A stretch of 10,686 nucleotides of DNA from Candidatus Omnitrophota bacterium (GTDB lineage Bacteria > Omnitrophota > Gorgyraeia > Zapsychrales > Fredricksoniimonadaceae): the NCBI GenBank assembly GCA_017987425.1, contig JAGNTT010000050.1:1-10686 (forward strand), given 5' to 3'. A model generated the notes under the pieces. That model had not been told where the DNA came from. It worked only from the letters and a program-made list of their open reading frames with translations, and did no database searches. The position numbers and the translations under genes are program-made. Shown here piece after piece: positions 1 to 6,205 of this stretch; within the stretch, counting starts at the first letter, position 1; every line of letters starts with the position of its first letter.

Positions 1-410
1 ATGTCCGACTTTGTGGCGATCACAAGATTGATTTCGCATCCGGTAATGACTTTAAGATTATCCAGCATGATCAGGTCAAGCGGATCAAAGACCGCGCATG
101 TGAGCGACCCCATATTTTTCGCCAGAGGAAGAGCGAGAAACTTTTGGGCAAAATCCTGGGTGACTAATTTTTCAAGCCCCTGGTCTCCTTGCGGCTTAAG
201 CAGCCCAGAACTGCGCGAAGCATAAGGAATAAGAAGCTGAGCCCCTAAAGCAGCCGCCAGCGTTTCTTCTTTGATCATGCCCATTTTCAACAGGATCTCG
301 CCGAGACGGGCGTTCTCCTGCTTCTGGAGTACGATGGCCTCCTGAAGCTGGGCTTCCGTAATCAGCCCCTGATCGATTAAAATTTCACCTAATCGTAAAC
401 GTGTTGACAT
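1..410 (-). CDS. pilB: Type IV pilus/type II secretion assembly ATPase PilB/GspE, N-terminal part only (cut by window edge)
   Basis: The frame is open from an ATG at 410 to the window edge, giving 136 codons of the N-terminal regulatory domain. The P-loop ATPase domain that powers pilus or pseudopilus extension would lie outside the window. Residues 6-29 and 35-58 are two 24-residue copies of the MshEN pattern (RLGxxL..G..x4LxxxLxxQ), separated by exactly five residues. In MshE-type ATPases this arrangement binds cyclic di-GMP. A second subdomain follows, with FDPLDLIMLDNLK near residues 94-106, typical of the GspE/PilB N-terminus. The start lies 1 nt after the pilQ stop codon and has no clear Shine-Dalgarno sequence, so translation is probably coupled to pilQ. 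The family is certain. The choice between PilB and GspE rests on the PilM-N-O-P-Q gene order upstream. No catalytic motif can be checked here. Confidence 0.88.
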   Translation of the reverse strand, partial: MSTRLRLGEILIDQGLITEAQLQEAIVLQKQENARLGEILLKMGMIKEETLAAALGAQLLIPYASRSSGLLKPQGDQGLEKLVTQDFAQKFLALPLAKNMGSLTCAVFDPLDLIMLDNLKVITGCEINLVIATKSD

Positions 411-411
411 A

Positions 412-1938
412 TTAATACCGCTGACGTTCTATGGATTTGAGTTCTTTATCAATTTGTATCCTTTTCTTGTCAGGCATGCTCTGTTCTCTGACAAGATTTT
501 GAGTATCACCTTTGACCGACGGTTTAGCAACATCGCTTTCACGGACAATCGACGGCGTGATAAAAATCAGCAATTCACGTTCGGATTTATTTTTATCCTT
601 ATGGCGAAATGCCCGTCCCACCAAGGGAATATCTCCCAAGATGGGAAGTTTCGTAATCGTTTCCGTATCGTCGCTGCGCAACAACCCGCCGACGACCACG
701 GTTTCGCCGTCCTTAAGCTTCATGATCTGCTGCGACCCGCGTTCTTCGGCATCTTTAAACGTCTGATCGCCGAACGTAGCACCTGTCCTGGCCTGAATGA
801 CTTTAGGCGCAACCGCAAGCGTAATTTCGCCTGTCGCCATATTGGCTTGAGGCGTCACAAGCAGGAACACACCGGTCTGCACGCGTTCAGCTTCCTTGGT
901 CGTATCCGCCGACCCACCCGCCGATGTCGTCTGGGTTGTGATTCCAATGGCTTCATCTGTCGATATCTTGATCTGGGCGGACTGATTATTCAAAGTCATG
1001 ATTCTCGGTCTCGCCAGATTGCGGGTGTCGGATTGAGTTTCAAGGAACTGCACTATGATCTTCGATACTGAAGTGTCGAGAAGACCGGCCGTATATTCGG
1101 CATCCTCAAACGCATATCCCTTGTCTTGAAGAAACTGCAGATCCCATGGATAAAGCGTCTGCCTTTTCGCCCCGGTTAACTCGGCCAGCTTATCGCTGAA
1201 TTTGACGCCGATCAGATCTGAGTTGACTTTTGAAACATCGAGCATCTGAACCTCAATCAAAATCTGGGGAATATCAACATCCAGACGCGCGATCAGCTGT
1301 TCAATAAATTTAAACTGACTTACGATGTCGGTGACGATCAGGCTGTTTGTTCTGGGATCTTCCATGACCTTCCCAAATCTGCTGATAACACCTCTGACAG
1401 CGGTAAGTATACCGCCGGCCGAGCCGGAACTTCCACCGGCACCGCCGGAAGGCGCCGCCGAGCCTCCCGAAGAACCCGACGATCCCAAAGAACTTCCTGA
1501 ATCAATGGAAATTGTGCTGTTGAGTTTGGACGACGGCACCGTGGCATATTTCAGACGGTAAATACGCGTCTCAAGTTCCTGACCTTCGGCGGGAAACGGC
1601 TTGACAATAAAGATATCGCTTCCTTCCTGGATTTCATAAGTCAGACCGTTGGCGCTTAAAATCTTTTCCAGCGCTTCCTCGATCGGAATATTGTCAAAAA
1701 ACAAAGTGACTTTTTTATCATTCAAATCGCTTGCGGCGATAAAGTTCATGCCGGACTGCTTGGAAAATATCTTCAGGACATCGTTTAAAGACGCATCTTT
1801 AAAGTCCATGGAAATCCGTTTGGAATAATTAGGATAAGAGAACCGGCTGTCTTCGTTCGGATAAGCGGCATAAACGTCCGCATGAATCCCGTATGCCAGA
1901 ATGAGAACCGCCAGTAAAATCACTCTAAACTTTTTCAT
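412..1938 (-). CDS. pilQ: Secretin PilQ/GspD, outer-membrane channel
   Basis: This protein forms the multimeric outer-membrane pore through which the pilus or secreted substrate passes. The 508-residue product starts with a signal peptide (MKKFRVILLAVLILAY..., cleavage likely after A24). A small STN/N0 domain follows at about 42-113. A single NolW-type N domain spans about 122-220 and is interrupted by a Gly/Ser-rich loop at 146-176. The secretin core runs from about 223 to 465 and has the hallmark segments VQTGVFLLVTPQ (353-364), DGETVVVGGLL (410-420) and LPILGDIPLVGRAF (431-444). About 40 charged residues follow the last beta strand. There are no AMIN domains, and the protein is shorter than classical PilQ (about 700 residues). 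I chose the ATG at 1938 over the in-frame ATG at 1986 because a strong Shine-Dalgarno sequence and the signal peptide both start there. It lies 16 nt after pilP. Confidence 0.95.
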   Translation of the reverse strand: MKKFRVILLAVLILAYGIHADVYAAYPNEDSRFSYPNYSKRISMDFKDASLNDVLKIFSKQSGMNFIAASDLNDKKVTLFFDNIPIEEALEKILSANGLTYEIQEGSDIFIVKPFPAEGQELETRIYRLKYATVPSSKLNSTISIDSGSSLGSSGSSGGSAAPSGGAGGSSGSAGGILTAVRGVISRFGKVMEDPRTNSLIVTDIVSQFKFIEQLIARLDVDIPQILIEVQMLDVSKVNSDLIGVKFSDKLAELTGAKRQTLYPWDLQFLQDKGYAFEDAEYTAGLLDTSVSKIIVQFLETQSDTRNLARPRIMTLNNQSAQIKISTDEAIGITTQTTSAGGSADTTKEAERVQTGVFLLVTPQANMATGEITLAVAPKVIQARTGATFGDQTFKDAEERGSQQIMKLKDGETVVVGGLLRSDDTETITKLPILGDIPLVGRAFRHKDKNKSERELLIFITPSIVRESDVAKPSVKGDTQNLVREQSMPDKKRIQIDKELKSIERQRY

Positions 1939-1942
1939 GTTT

Positions 1943-1948
1943 TCTCCT
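1943..1948 (-). promoter_or_regulatory. Ribosome binding site of pilQ
   Basis: The minus strand reads AGGAGA, 4 nt before the ATG at 1938. It lies in the 16-nt gap after the pilP stop codon. It decides the pilQ start: the longer reading from 1986 would put 16 non-signal-like residues before the signal peptide and overlap the end of pilP. Confidence 0.8.
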
Positions 1949-1954
1949 AAAAAT

Positions 1955-2443
1955 TCACGGTTTCTTAGCGGCAGCGGATTGGTCATCGGGCATTTTGATC
2001 AACACCTTGGTACCGTTATTGGAAAATTCAACGCCGTTTTGGCGAATCGAAATTATTTCCATGCCGTTGACCGTGTCTCCTAAGCGAACAATCTTGTCGT
2101 TGACTATAGCCTGCGGGGCGCCTGTGTTCCAGACAATCCCCTTGATAGTTATAGATTCCTGCGGCTTAGGCCCAGTAATCGGATGCACCCTCGGGATCGT
2201 GCGTGAAGGATCCGAAGGATCACCCGCGGGCTTAGTAAGATTTGGAGAAACTGTTTCCTGCCGGCCATTATGCGGCTGGAGGACTGCCAGAGGCGGAACC
2301 ACAACCTTGGGCGGCGGCAACTGCGACTTAAACGGATCCTTCATAGTCTCCAGATCTTTTAGAAAATCATCCTGGGCAAAAGCGTTCCCCGCCCATAAAA
2401 AACCCGCGGCCGTCAGCCACACAATCAAGCGACACGTTCTCAT
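1955..2443 (-). CDS. pilP: Pilus assembly protein PilP (GspC-like periplasmic linker)
   Basis: PilP links the inner-membrane PilM/N/O complex to the secretin. The product has 162 residues: an N-terminal signal sequence (about 1-23, cleavage likely AFA|QDD), a Pro-rich flexible stretch (about 36-95), and a C-terminal beta domain from about 96 with ITIKGIVWN, APQAIVNDKIVRLGD and NGVEFSNNGTKVLIK. That pattern is the PilP/GspC homology-region fold. Many PilP proteins are lipoproteins. Here the only early cysteine is C4, inside the n-region, so there is no lipobox and signal peptidase I processing or membrane retention is more likely. The ATG overlaps the pilO stop by 4 nt (ATGA), with GGAG just upstream, so translation is coupled. 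The assignment rests on the domain pattern and on its place between pilO and the secretin. Confidence 0.88.
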   Translation of the reverse strand: MRTCRLIVWLTAAGFLWAGNAFAQDDFLKDLETMKDPFKSQLPPPKVVVPPLAVLQPHNGRQETVSPNLTKPAGDPSDPSRTIPRVHPITGPKPQESITIKGIVWNTGAPQAIVNDKIVRLGDTVNGMEIISIRQNGVEFSNNGTKVLIKMPDDQSAAAKKP

Positions 2444-3024
2444 TGCTCCACCTTGAGAGAAACCACATCCACATGAAAAATAAGCGGTACGCCAGGATTA
2501 TTGCCTGATATTTTCGCGTTCAGCTGCGGCTCAACTTTACAAGTCGATATCTGCATAAAATCTTTATCGCGTTCAATATCGGCCATGAACCGTATCATAT
2601 TCGCGAATGAATTGGTCTCCAAAGAAAAATTGACCGCGATTGTGATCAACGTTCCTTTTTTCTCGGCATCGGCCTGATTGAACGTGAGAATTTTGACATC
2701 GTTCTTGCCCGCAAGGTCGGTTACAAGAGTAATCATTTTATCCTGAGAAACCGGCGCCGGAACTTTATTTATAAAATCCTTAACTTCCCCCTGCGTCTTG
2801 TTATATTCATCAATCGCGCCGGTCTTGGCCTGCAATGACGCAATCTGGGACTTATACTTCGCAATCTCGGCCTGGCTGCCGTTAAATGCGGATACTCCGA
2901 CGACAATAGAAGCAAGCGCGAGCAAAACCTGGACGACCAGCTCTTTACGCTGCATGAGCTCGTTTTGAATTTTGACGACGTCGATATCTTTGATATCGAT
3001 CTTGCTTATATCAGGAATCTTCAT
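2440..3024 (-). CDS. pilO: Pilus assembly protein PilO (GspM-like)
   Basis: This is a bitopic inner-membrane protein that pairs with PilN in the alignment complex. The 194-residue product has a short cytoplasmic N-terminus, one transmembrane helix at about 28-47 (ELVVQVLLALASIVVGVSAF), a predicted coiled coil at about 50-85 (AEIAKYKSQIASLQAKTG) and a ferredoxin-like periplasmic domain of alternating strands and helices. The late part has TLITIAVNFSLETNSFANMIRFMADIER, the usual PilO pattern in which a core strand leads into the conserved helix. The N-terminal cytoplasmic part is rich in alternating Ile/Asp/Lys (KIDIKDIDVVKIQ). The ATG lies 3 nt after the pilMN stop with only a weak Shine-Dalgarno sequence, so coupling is likely. 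PilO sequences diverge widely, so gene order contributes much of the confidence. Confidence 0.88.
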   Translation of the reverse strand: MKIPDISKIDIKDIDVVKIQNELMQRKELVVQVLLALASIVVGVSAFNGSQAEIAKYKSQIASLQAKTGAIDEYNKTQGEVKDFINKVPAPVSQDKMITLVTDLAGKNDVKILTFNQADAEKKGTLITIAVNFSLETNSFANMIRFMADIERDKDFMQISTCKVEPQLNAKISGNNPGVPLIFHVDVVSLKVEQ

Positions 3025-3027
3025 GGC

Positions 3028-4611
3028 TTATTTGACCTGAACTTTAAAGGCTGTCACCACAGAGTCGCCGCTTTGCTGACTTTGAATTCCCGCCAAATTT
3101 ATATTCTTCGCGTATTTCTTCAGCGTTGCATCGGATTTTAGCGCGTTCACCAGCGCATAAACCATTTTAAATTGCTCATTGGGATCTTCTGTATACGCGA
3201 ATCCATTGATCGTAAACAAGATCGCCCTGTCCGGCGAAGATGCCCCATCCTCACTTACCACCGGCGGAGCCTGAACCTGATTCGAACCAACAGGTTTTTC
3301 CTTTTCCTTGACGTACTGCGCCTCGATTGTCGTCAGCCACATTCCCGACGGCAGGAGCTTGGAAATGTGCGTCAAAAGAAAGGCCATCTCCGTGGGTTGA
3401 TAGGCGATCTTATAGTCCTTGAGCTTCTTCTGGTTCTCTGTGATTCTGGCCTTGATTTCATCCGGCTTCATTTCCACGAAAGCGCCCTGAACATCGACAA
3501 TCGCATCGTACCGCTTTTTAAACTGAGCCGTCTCCATCTTTGTCAAAACAAACACAACCGCAAGCAAAGCCGCGCACACGACCGCCACTCTGATGGCGGG
3601 TATATATTCCTCCGGAATTTTTTCCTGAATTTTGGAAGTGGTCGTCGGGACGGGCATAACCCCCGAAAGGTTAAATTCAACCGTCTTGGAAATACCCCGT
3701 AAATTAATCCCGTGAGCGCACAACATCCCCGACTCCAAAGGAATCAAAGATTTCGCCCAAGGCTGCAAATTGACTTTTTTGGTTGATATCTCCAGCTCTT
3801 TCTGCAAAGTGGCGCTCAGATCCTGATCGGACGCAAAAGACAGCGCGTAAAGTTCTTCTATTTTCTCGCTTCTGAACTGGCGGATATAAAAATCCAGCGA
3901 AATTTTAATTTCATTTAGCAGTTTCTTTCTGAGCATTTCCAAATCGAGCGGGGCCACGTTTAATGTGGGATTCTGCAGCTGAAAATCGCGGACAAACTGA
4001 ACAATACCTTTATCCACAACGATGATGCCGGCATCATTAAAATCCGTATTGATGATGGCGACTTTCTGGTCCGACTTAATGATCTTTTTCTGCAGAAGAA
4101 CCCTGACTAAACACATCGGCGCGGGCTCGCTGTAAACAACATTTAAACCCACTTGCTGCAAAACATTTTTGTATCTCTCCAATATCTCTTTACGGACGGC
4201 CACGAAGTGGACTCTCATCCGTTTGATCTTATCCTCAGTGAATGTTGCGGCATGAAAACTAAAAGAAAGGTCTTTGATGTGAAAAGGAATATACTTTTTA
4301 ATCTCAAACTCGACGACGCTTCTTACCTCGCTCGCTTTTAAGAACGGGATCACAAAAGATCTGATGACGATGTCTTTGGATGGAAGAACAAGATTCACAT
4401 CGGCAGCTTTGATGTTATTGGCTTTCAAAGCTTCTTTAAGGGGTGCTATAAACCGGAAATCGTCGTCATTTGGTGCGGGAGATACGTGGTCAGCTTCCGC
4501 AGAGGGAGAAAACGGAACACGGAAAGCCTTTTGCGGGACATCTTGCTGAGTTTCAACGATGCTAAATGCGTTAATGCCCCAAAATAATCCTACATTTTTC
4601 CCATTAGACAT
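3028..4611 (-). CDS. Fused PilM-PilN protein (GspL-like), inner-membrane alignment complex
   Basis: One 527-residue chain joins two proteins that are usually separate. Residues 1 to about 305 are an actin-like PilM domain (motifs LVLPSKDIVIRSFVIPF, VRSVVEFEIKKYIPF at 96-110, HFVAVRKEILERYKNVL, GLNVVYSEPAP). Residues 311-320 (VEFNLSGVMP) sit where PilN has its NLLP-type PilM-binding motif. A transmembrane helix follows at about 338-357, then a coiled-coil-like segment and a PilN periplasmic domain with LLTHISKLLPSGMWLTTIE at 412-430. This is the same layout as GspL of type II secretion. The nucleotide-binding motifs appear lost: FWGINAFS at 10-17 instead of DIGSSS, INTDFNDAG at 187-195 instead of DIGAS, and ALSFAS at 256-261 instead of LSGG. 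The ATG at 4611 is the only good start although its Shine-Dalgarno sequence is weak. It is the first gene of the pil operon. Confidence 0.92.
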   Translation of the reverse strand: MSNGKNVGLFWGINAFSIVETQQDVPQKAFRVPFSPSAEADHVSPAPNDDDFRFIAPLKEALKANNIKAADVNLVLPSKDIVIRSFVIPFLKASEVRSVVEFEIKKYIPFHIKDLSFSFHAATFTEDKIKRMRVHFVAVRKEILERYKNVLQQVGLNVVYSEPAPMCLVRVLLQKKIIKSDQKVAIINTDFNDAGIIVVDKGIVQFVRDFQLQNPTLNVAPLDLEMLRKKLLNEIKISLDFYIRQFRSEKIEELYALSFASDQDLSATLQKELEISTKKVNLQPWAKSLIPLESGMLCAHGINLRGISKTVEFNLSGVMPVPTTTSKIQEKIPEEYIPAIRVAVVCAALLAVVFVLTKMETAQFKKRYDAIVDVQGAFVEMKPDEIKARITENQKKLKDYKIAYQPTEMAFLLTHISKLLPSGMWLTTIEAQYVKEKEKPVGSNQVQAPPVVSEDGASSPDRAILFTINGFAYTEDPNEQFKMVYALVNALKSDATLKKYAKNINLAGIQSQQSGDSVVTAFKVQVK

Positions 4612-4664
4612 AAAATTTGCGGATATACGGAGCCAAAAACGCCCGATGGTTAACGGAAAAAGGT

Positions 4665-4684
4665 AAAAACCCAGTCGATGACTG
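4665..4684 (-). terminator. Weak hairpin with T-run in the pilMN leader
   Basis: On the minus strand CAGTC-ATC-GACTG is followed by GG and five T. The stem is only 5 bp, so this is a weak intrinsic terminator at best. It lies after the promoter and before pilMN, so it could end read-through from the upstream operon or act as a leader attenuator. A second small hairpin (CTGA-TAAAG-TCAG, 4682-4694) shares three bases with it, so the two cannot form together. This is a structural reading only. Confidence 0.25.
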
Positions 4685-4715
4685 ACTTTATCAGCGTCAA
4701 TTTACATTCAAAAGC

Positions 4716-4744
4716 ATTAGACAATACCCCTATTGCTTTGTCAA
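4716..4744 (-). promoter_or_regulatory. Sigma-70-type promoter of the pilMN-O-P-Q-B operon
   Basis: On the minus strand a perfect TTGACA (-35, 4739-4744) is followed by a 17-nt spacer and TCTAAT (-10, 4716-4721; 5 of 6 consensus bases). The region just upstream of the -35 (about 4745-4777) is strongly AT-rich and could act as an UP element. The transcript should start near 4709, leaving a leader of about 98 nt before the ATG at 4611. The position in the only sizeable intergenic gap of the window supports the call. No extended -10 or sigma-54 (GG-N10-GC) motif is evident. Confidence 0.78.
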
Positions 4745-4774
4745 CGCTTTTAACCTTTATTTAAGTATATATAT

Positions 4775-5110
4775 TTAATTGGAGATGTTTGTGGAAAACG
4801 TGATGGTGTTTGTGCTTAGCGGGCCGGTGGCACCGGCATCGGAAACATTCACCGTGAAGGTCTTGTTATTGAGGGTTTCGGTAAAAGAAGTGGGGATGGC
4901 GGCCCCGCTGGCGGCATCGGAATAGGCTTTGGCATAAGCGCCCATGGCTAACTGCTCGGCTTTGATCTTGTCGACCTGGTCTTCTGCCGAGATAACCTGC
5001 GAGGCGCCCCGGCTTAGAATCCCGATGCTGTAAACCATGATGATGATAGTGACCATGAGGACCACAATCATCACCATTCCGGATTCATCGCTCTTTCTCT
5101 TGCGCAACAT
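4775..5110 (-). CDS. Small PilX/GspK-like pilin or pseudopilin
   Basis: The 111-residue product starts with a basic stretch (MLRKRKSDESG), followed by a hydrophobic helix at about 12-32 (MVMIVVLMVTIIIMVYSIGIL). This has the form of a type IV pilin leader with G11 as a possible prepilin peptidase site. The pattern ESGMVMIVVL resembles PilX_N domains, which read like ERGAALI. The glutamate expected at position +5 of the mature pilin is absent (Val instead), as in GspK-type tip pseudopilins. The C-terminal half (about 70-111) is Thr/Ser/Asn-rich with short beta-like stretches and no cysteines. I chose the ATG at 5110 over a TTG at 5113 because AGGAG lies 6 nt upstream. It overlaps the previous stop by 1 nt (TGATG). 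A minor or initiating pilin is the likeliest role, but this is inferred from the N-terminus alone. Confidence 0.68.
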   Translation of the reverse strand: MLRKRKSDESGMVMIVVLMVTIIIMVYSIGILSRGASQVISAEDQVDKIKAEQLAMGAYAKAYSDAASGAAIPTSFTETLNNKTFTVNVSDAGATGPLSTNTITFSTNISN

Positions 5111-5355
5111 CAAAGACTCCTGGAAGCGGCACTGTTTTCAATGAGACTTTTGCACTGAGGGCATGTGCGCAAACTGCTTTTTTCGTAATCAAAGAAAACA
5201 AGACAGCAATATGGGCACTGCCTGAAATAATTCGAATCCTGAACGTCCGCTTCTTTCTTTCCACGACAATTATAGATGGCCCACAAGGCTATAACAAGCG
5301 CCAGATCGAAAATTAAAAAGCCGGCAACCGCTGTCGAAAAATCAATTGTGATCAT
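5110..5355 (-). CDS. Membrane-anchored zinc-ribbon protein, unknown function
   Basis: This 81-residue protein has one N-terminal transmembrane helix at about 8-29 (TAVAGFLIFDLALVIALWAI), a short linker, then a four-cysteine zinc ribbon: CPYC at 47-50 and CPQC at 65-68, separated by 14 residues. An extra cysteine at 51 directly follows the first pair. The positive residues after the helix (NCRGKK) suggest that the ribbon faces the cytoplasm. I do not recognise a named family. The ATG at 5355 lies inside the end of the preceding gene (14-nt overlap), without a good Shine-Dalgarno sequence. The stop overlaps the start of the pilin-like gene. Its place between an Exb-type module and a pilin gene suggests a small assembly or regulatory factor, but nothing in the sequence shows which. 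Confidence 0.75.
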   Translation of the reverse strand: MITIDFSTAVAGFLIFDLALVIALWAIYNCRGKKEADVQDSNYFRQCPYCCLVFFDYEKSSLRTCPQCKSLIENSAASRSL

Positions 5356-5791
5356 TCGTATCTTTCATGTCGATCTGCATGCGTACAGGCGTAAACGGGG
5401 CCAGATCGATTCCTAAATCATCGGAATCCAGCACCTTGGATTTTGATACCCCCGCCTCCTGCTTCAGCGCGGGTTTGAACTGATATTTTTCCGGCTGTCC
5501 CACTTTGTGCAGAAGATCAGGCTTGTCGAATTCACGGGATATGGATCCCGCGCGGATATCCAGATTAAACTTGCGGGCCGTTATTTTATCCCGGCCGGAG
5601 GAATTTTCCGCCGTATATGAAGAAACGTCCTCCGGTCTCAGGAACGACCCTAAAAAAACAAATGCGGGCTTGACGGAAGGACCGATGTCATGAAATGTAA
5701 AAACAAACGCGTTGGCAATAAACAAATGTATTGCTCCTGCGAGCACGAGCGAAAACATTAAGGAAAACCTGACGCGCAGAATATTGACCAT
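5342..5791 (-). CDS. Short single-span protein resembling a TonB/TolA N-terminus, no C-terminal domain
   Basis: The gene directly follows exbD. Its 149-residue product has an N-terminal transmembrane helix at about 9-30 in the inner membrane and about 115 residues of periplasmic, mostly polar sequence. The helix carries AGAIH ahead of LFI, where TonB and TolA helices have an SxxxH motif. The histidine is kept and the serine is alanine. The periplasmic part shows no Pro/Lys-rich linker and no TonB or TolA C-terminal fold, and it ends in a polar tail (MQIDMKDTNDHN). A partner of ExbB/ExbD is therefore likely, but not a classical outer-membrane-receptor energiser. ATG at 5791 is preferred (TGATG overlap of 1 nt with exbD). 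A GTG one codon upstream at 5794 is an alternative. I do not recognise a named family. Confidence 0.72.
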   Translation of the reverse strand: MVNILRVRFSLMFSLVLAGAIHLFIANAFVFTFHDIGPSVKPAFVFLGSFLRPEDVSSYTAENSSGRDKITARKFNLDIRAGSISREFDKPDLLHKVGQPEKYQFKPALKQEAGVSKSKVLDSDDLGIDLAPFTPVRMQIDMKDTNDHN

Positions 5792-6195
5792 CACTGATCA
5801 CCGTCGGTAGCGATGTTGAGACGCTCAATACCGAGCATACGGCATAAATTCCAGACATCGACGATTCGTCCCACCGACGCCCGACGGTCGGACTTGATCA
5901 GAATGGAAGCATTGTGTTTGGATAGAGGTGCCAGCCGGCTTTTAAGATCCTTGAAGGATACCAGCTTGTCGCCCAAATAAATCAGATTTTCACTAGTGAT
6001 CGTGATCACCGTATTCTTTTCTTCCACGTCGTCGCTCGTGACCGCCTTGGGAAGCCTGACACTGATATTCGGGGAGAACGTAAACGCCGAAACCAGGATG
6101 TAAAAAAGAAGTACCTGAATTATGACGTCGACAAAAGGCACCAAGTCAAACGCCTGCAAGCCCTGTTTCATCTTGGCATAACGTTTGAATTTCAT
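5791..6195 (-). CDS. exbD: ExbD/TolR-family proton-channel subunit
   Basis: ExbD/TolR is the small subunit of the proton-driven ExbB-ExbD motor in the inner membrane. The product has 134 residues. The transmembrane helix at about 18-39 carries VPFVDVIIQVLLFY, and D23 is the conserved proton-carrying aspartate. The periplasmic domain runs to the end and has the family pattern VITITSENLIYLGDKLVSFKDL and ILIKSDRRASVGRIVDVWNLCRMLGIERLNIAT. Length and layout are normal. The start at ATG 6195 has an excellent Shine-Dalgarno sequence (AGAGGTG, 6201-6207) that overlaps the exbB stop. The family is certain. The choice between ExbD and TolR names is arbitrary, since neither a true TonB, TolB nor Pal is in the window. 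Confidence 0.95.
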   Translation of the reverse strand: MKFKRYAKMKQGLQAFDLVPFVDVIIQVLLFYILVSAFTFSPNISVRLPKAVTSDDVEEKNTVITITSENLIYLGDKLVSFKDLKSRLAPLSKHNASILIKSDRRASVGRIVDVWNLCRMLGIERLNIATDGDQ

Positions 6196-6205
6196 TTGAA
6201 CACCT

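Noticed and set aside
454..1071. A 205-codon open frame on the plus strand, antisense to pilQ
   Set aside because: It opposes the conserved secretin core, is rich in Arg and His as expected for an antisense frame, and has no domain or ribosome site.
1939..1986. A 16-residue N-terminal extension of PilQ from the ATG at 1986
   Set aside because: A strong AGGAGA site and a typical signal peptide mark the ATG at 1938, and the extension would overlap the end of pilP.
3172..3702. A 176-codon open frame on the plus strand, antisense to the PilM-PilN fusion
   Set aside because: It covers the helix and PilN domain of the real gene. Its composition is Arg/Leu/His-rich with no family pattern.
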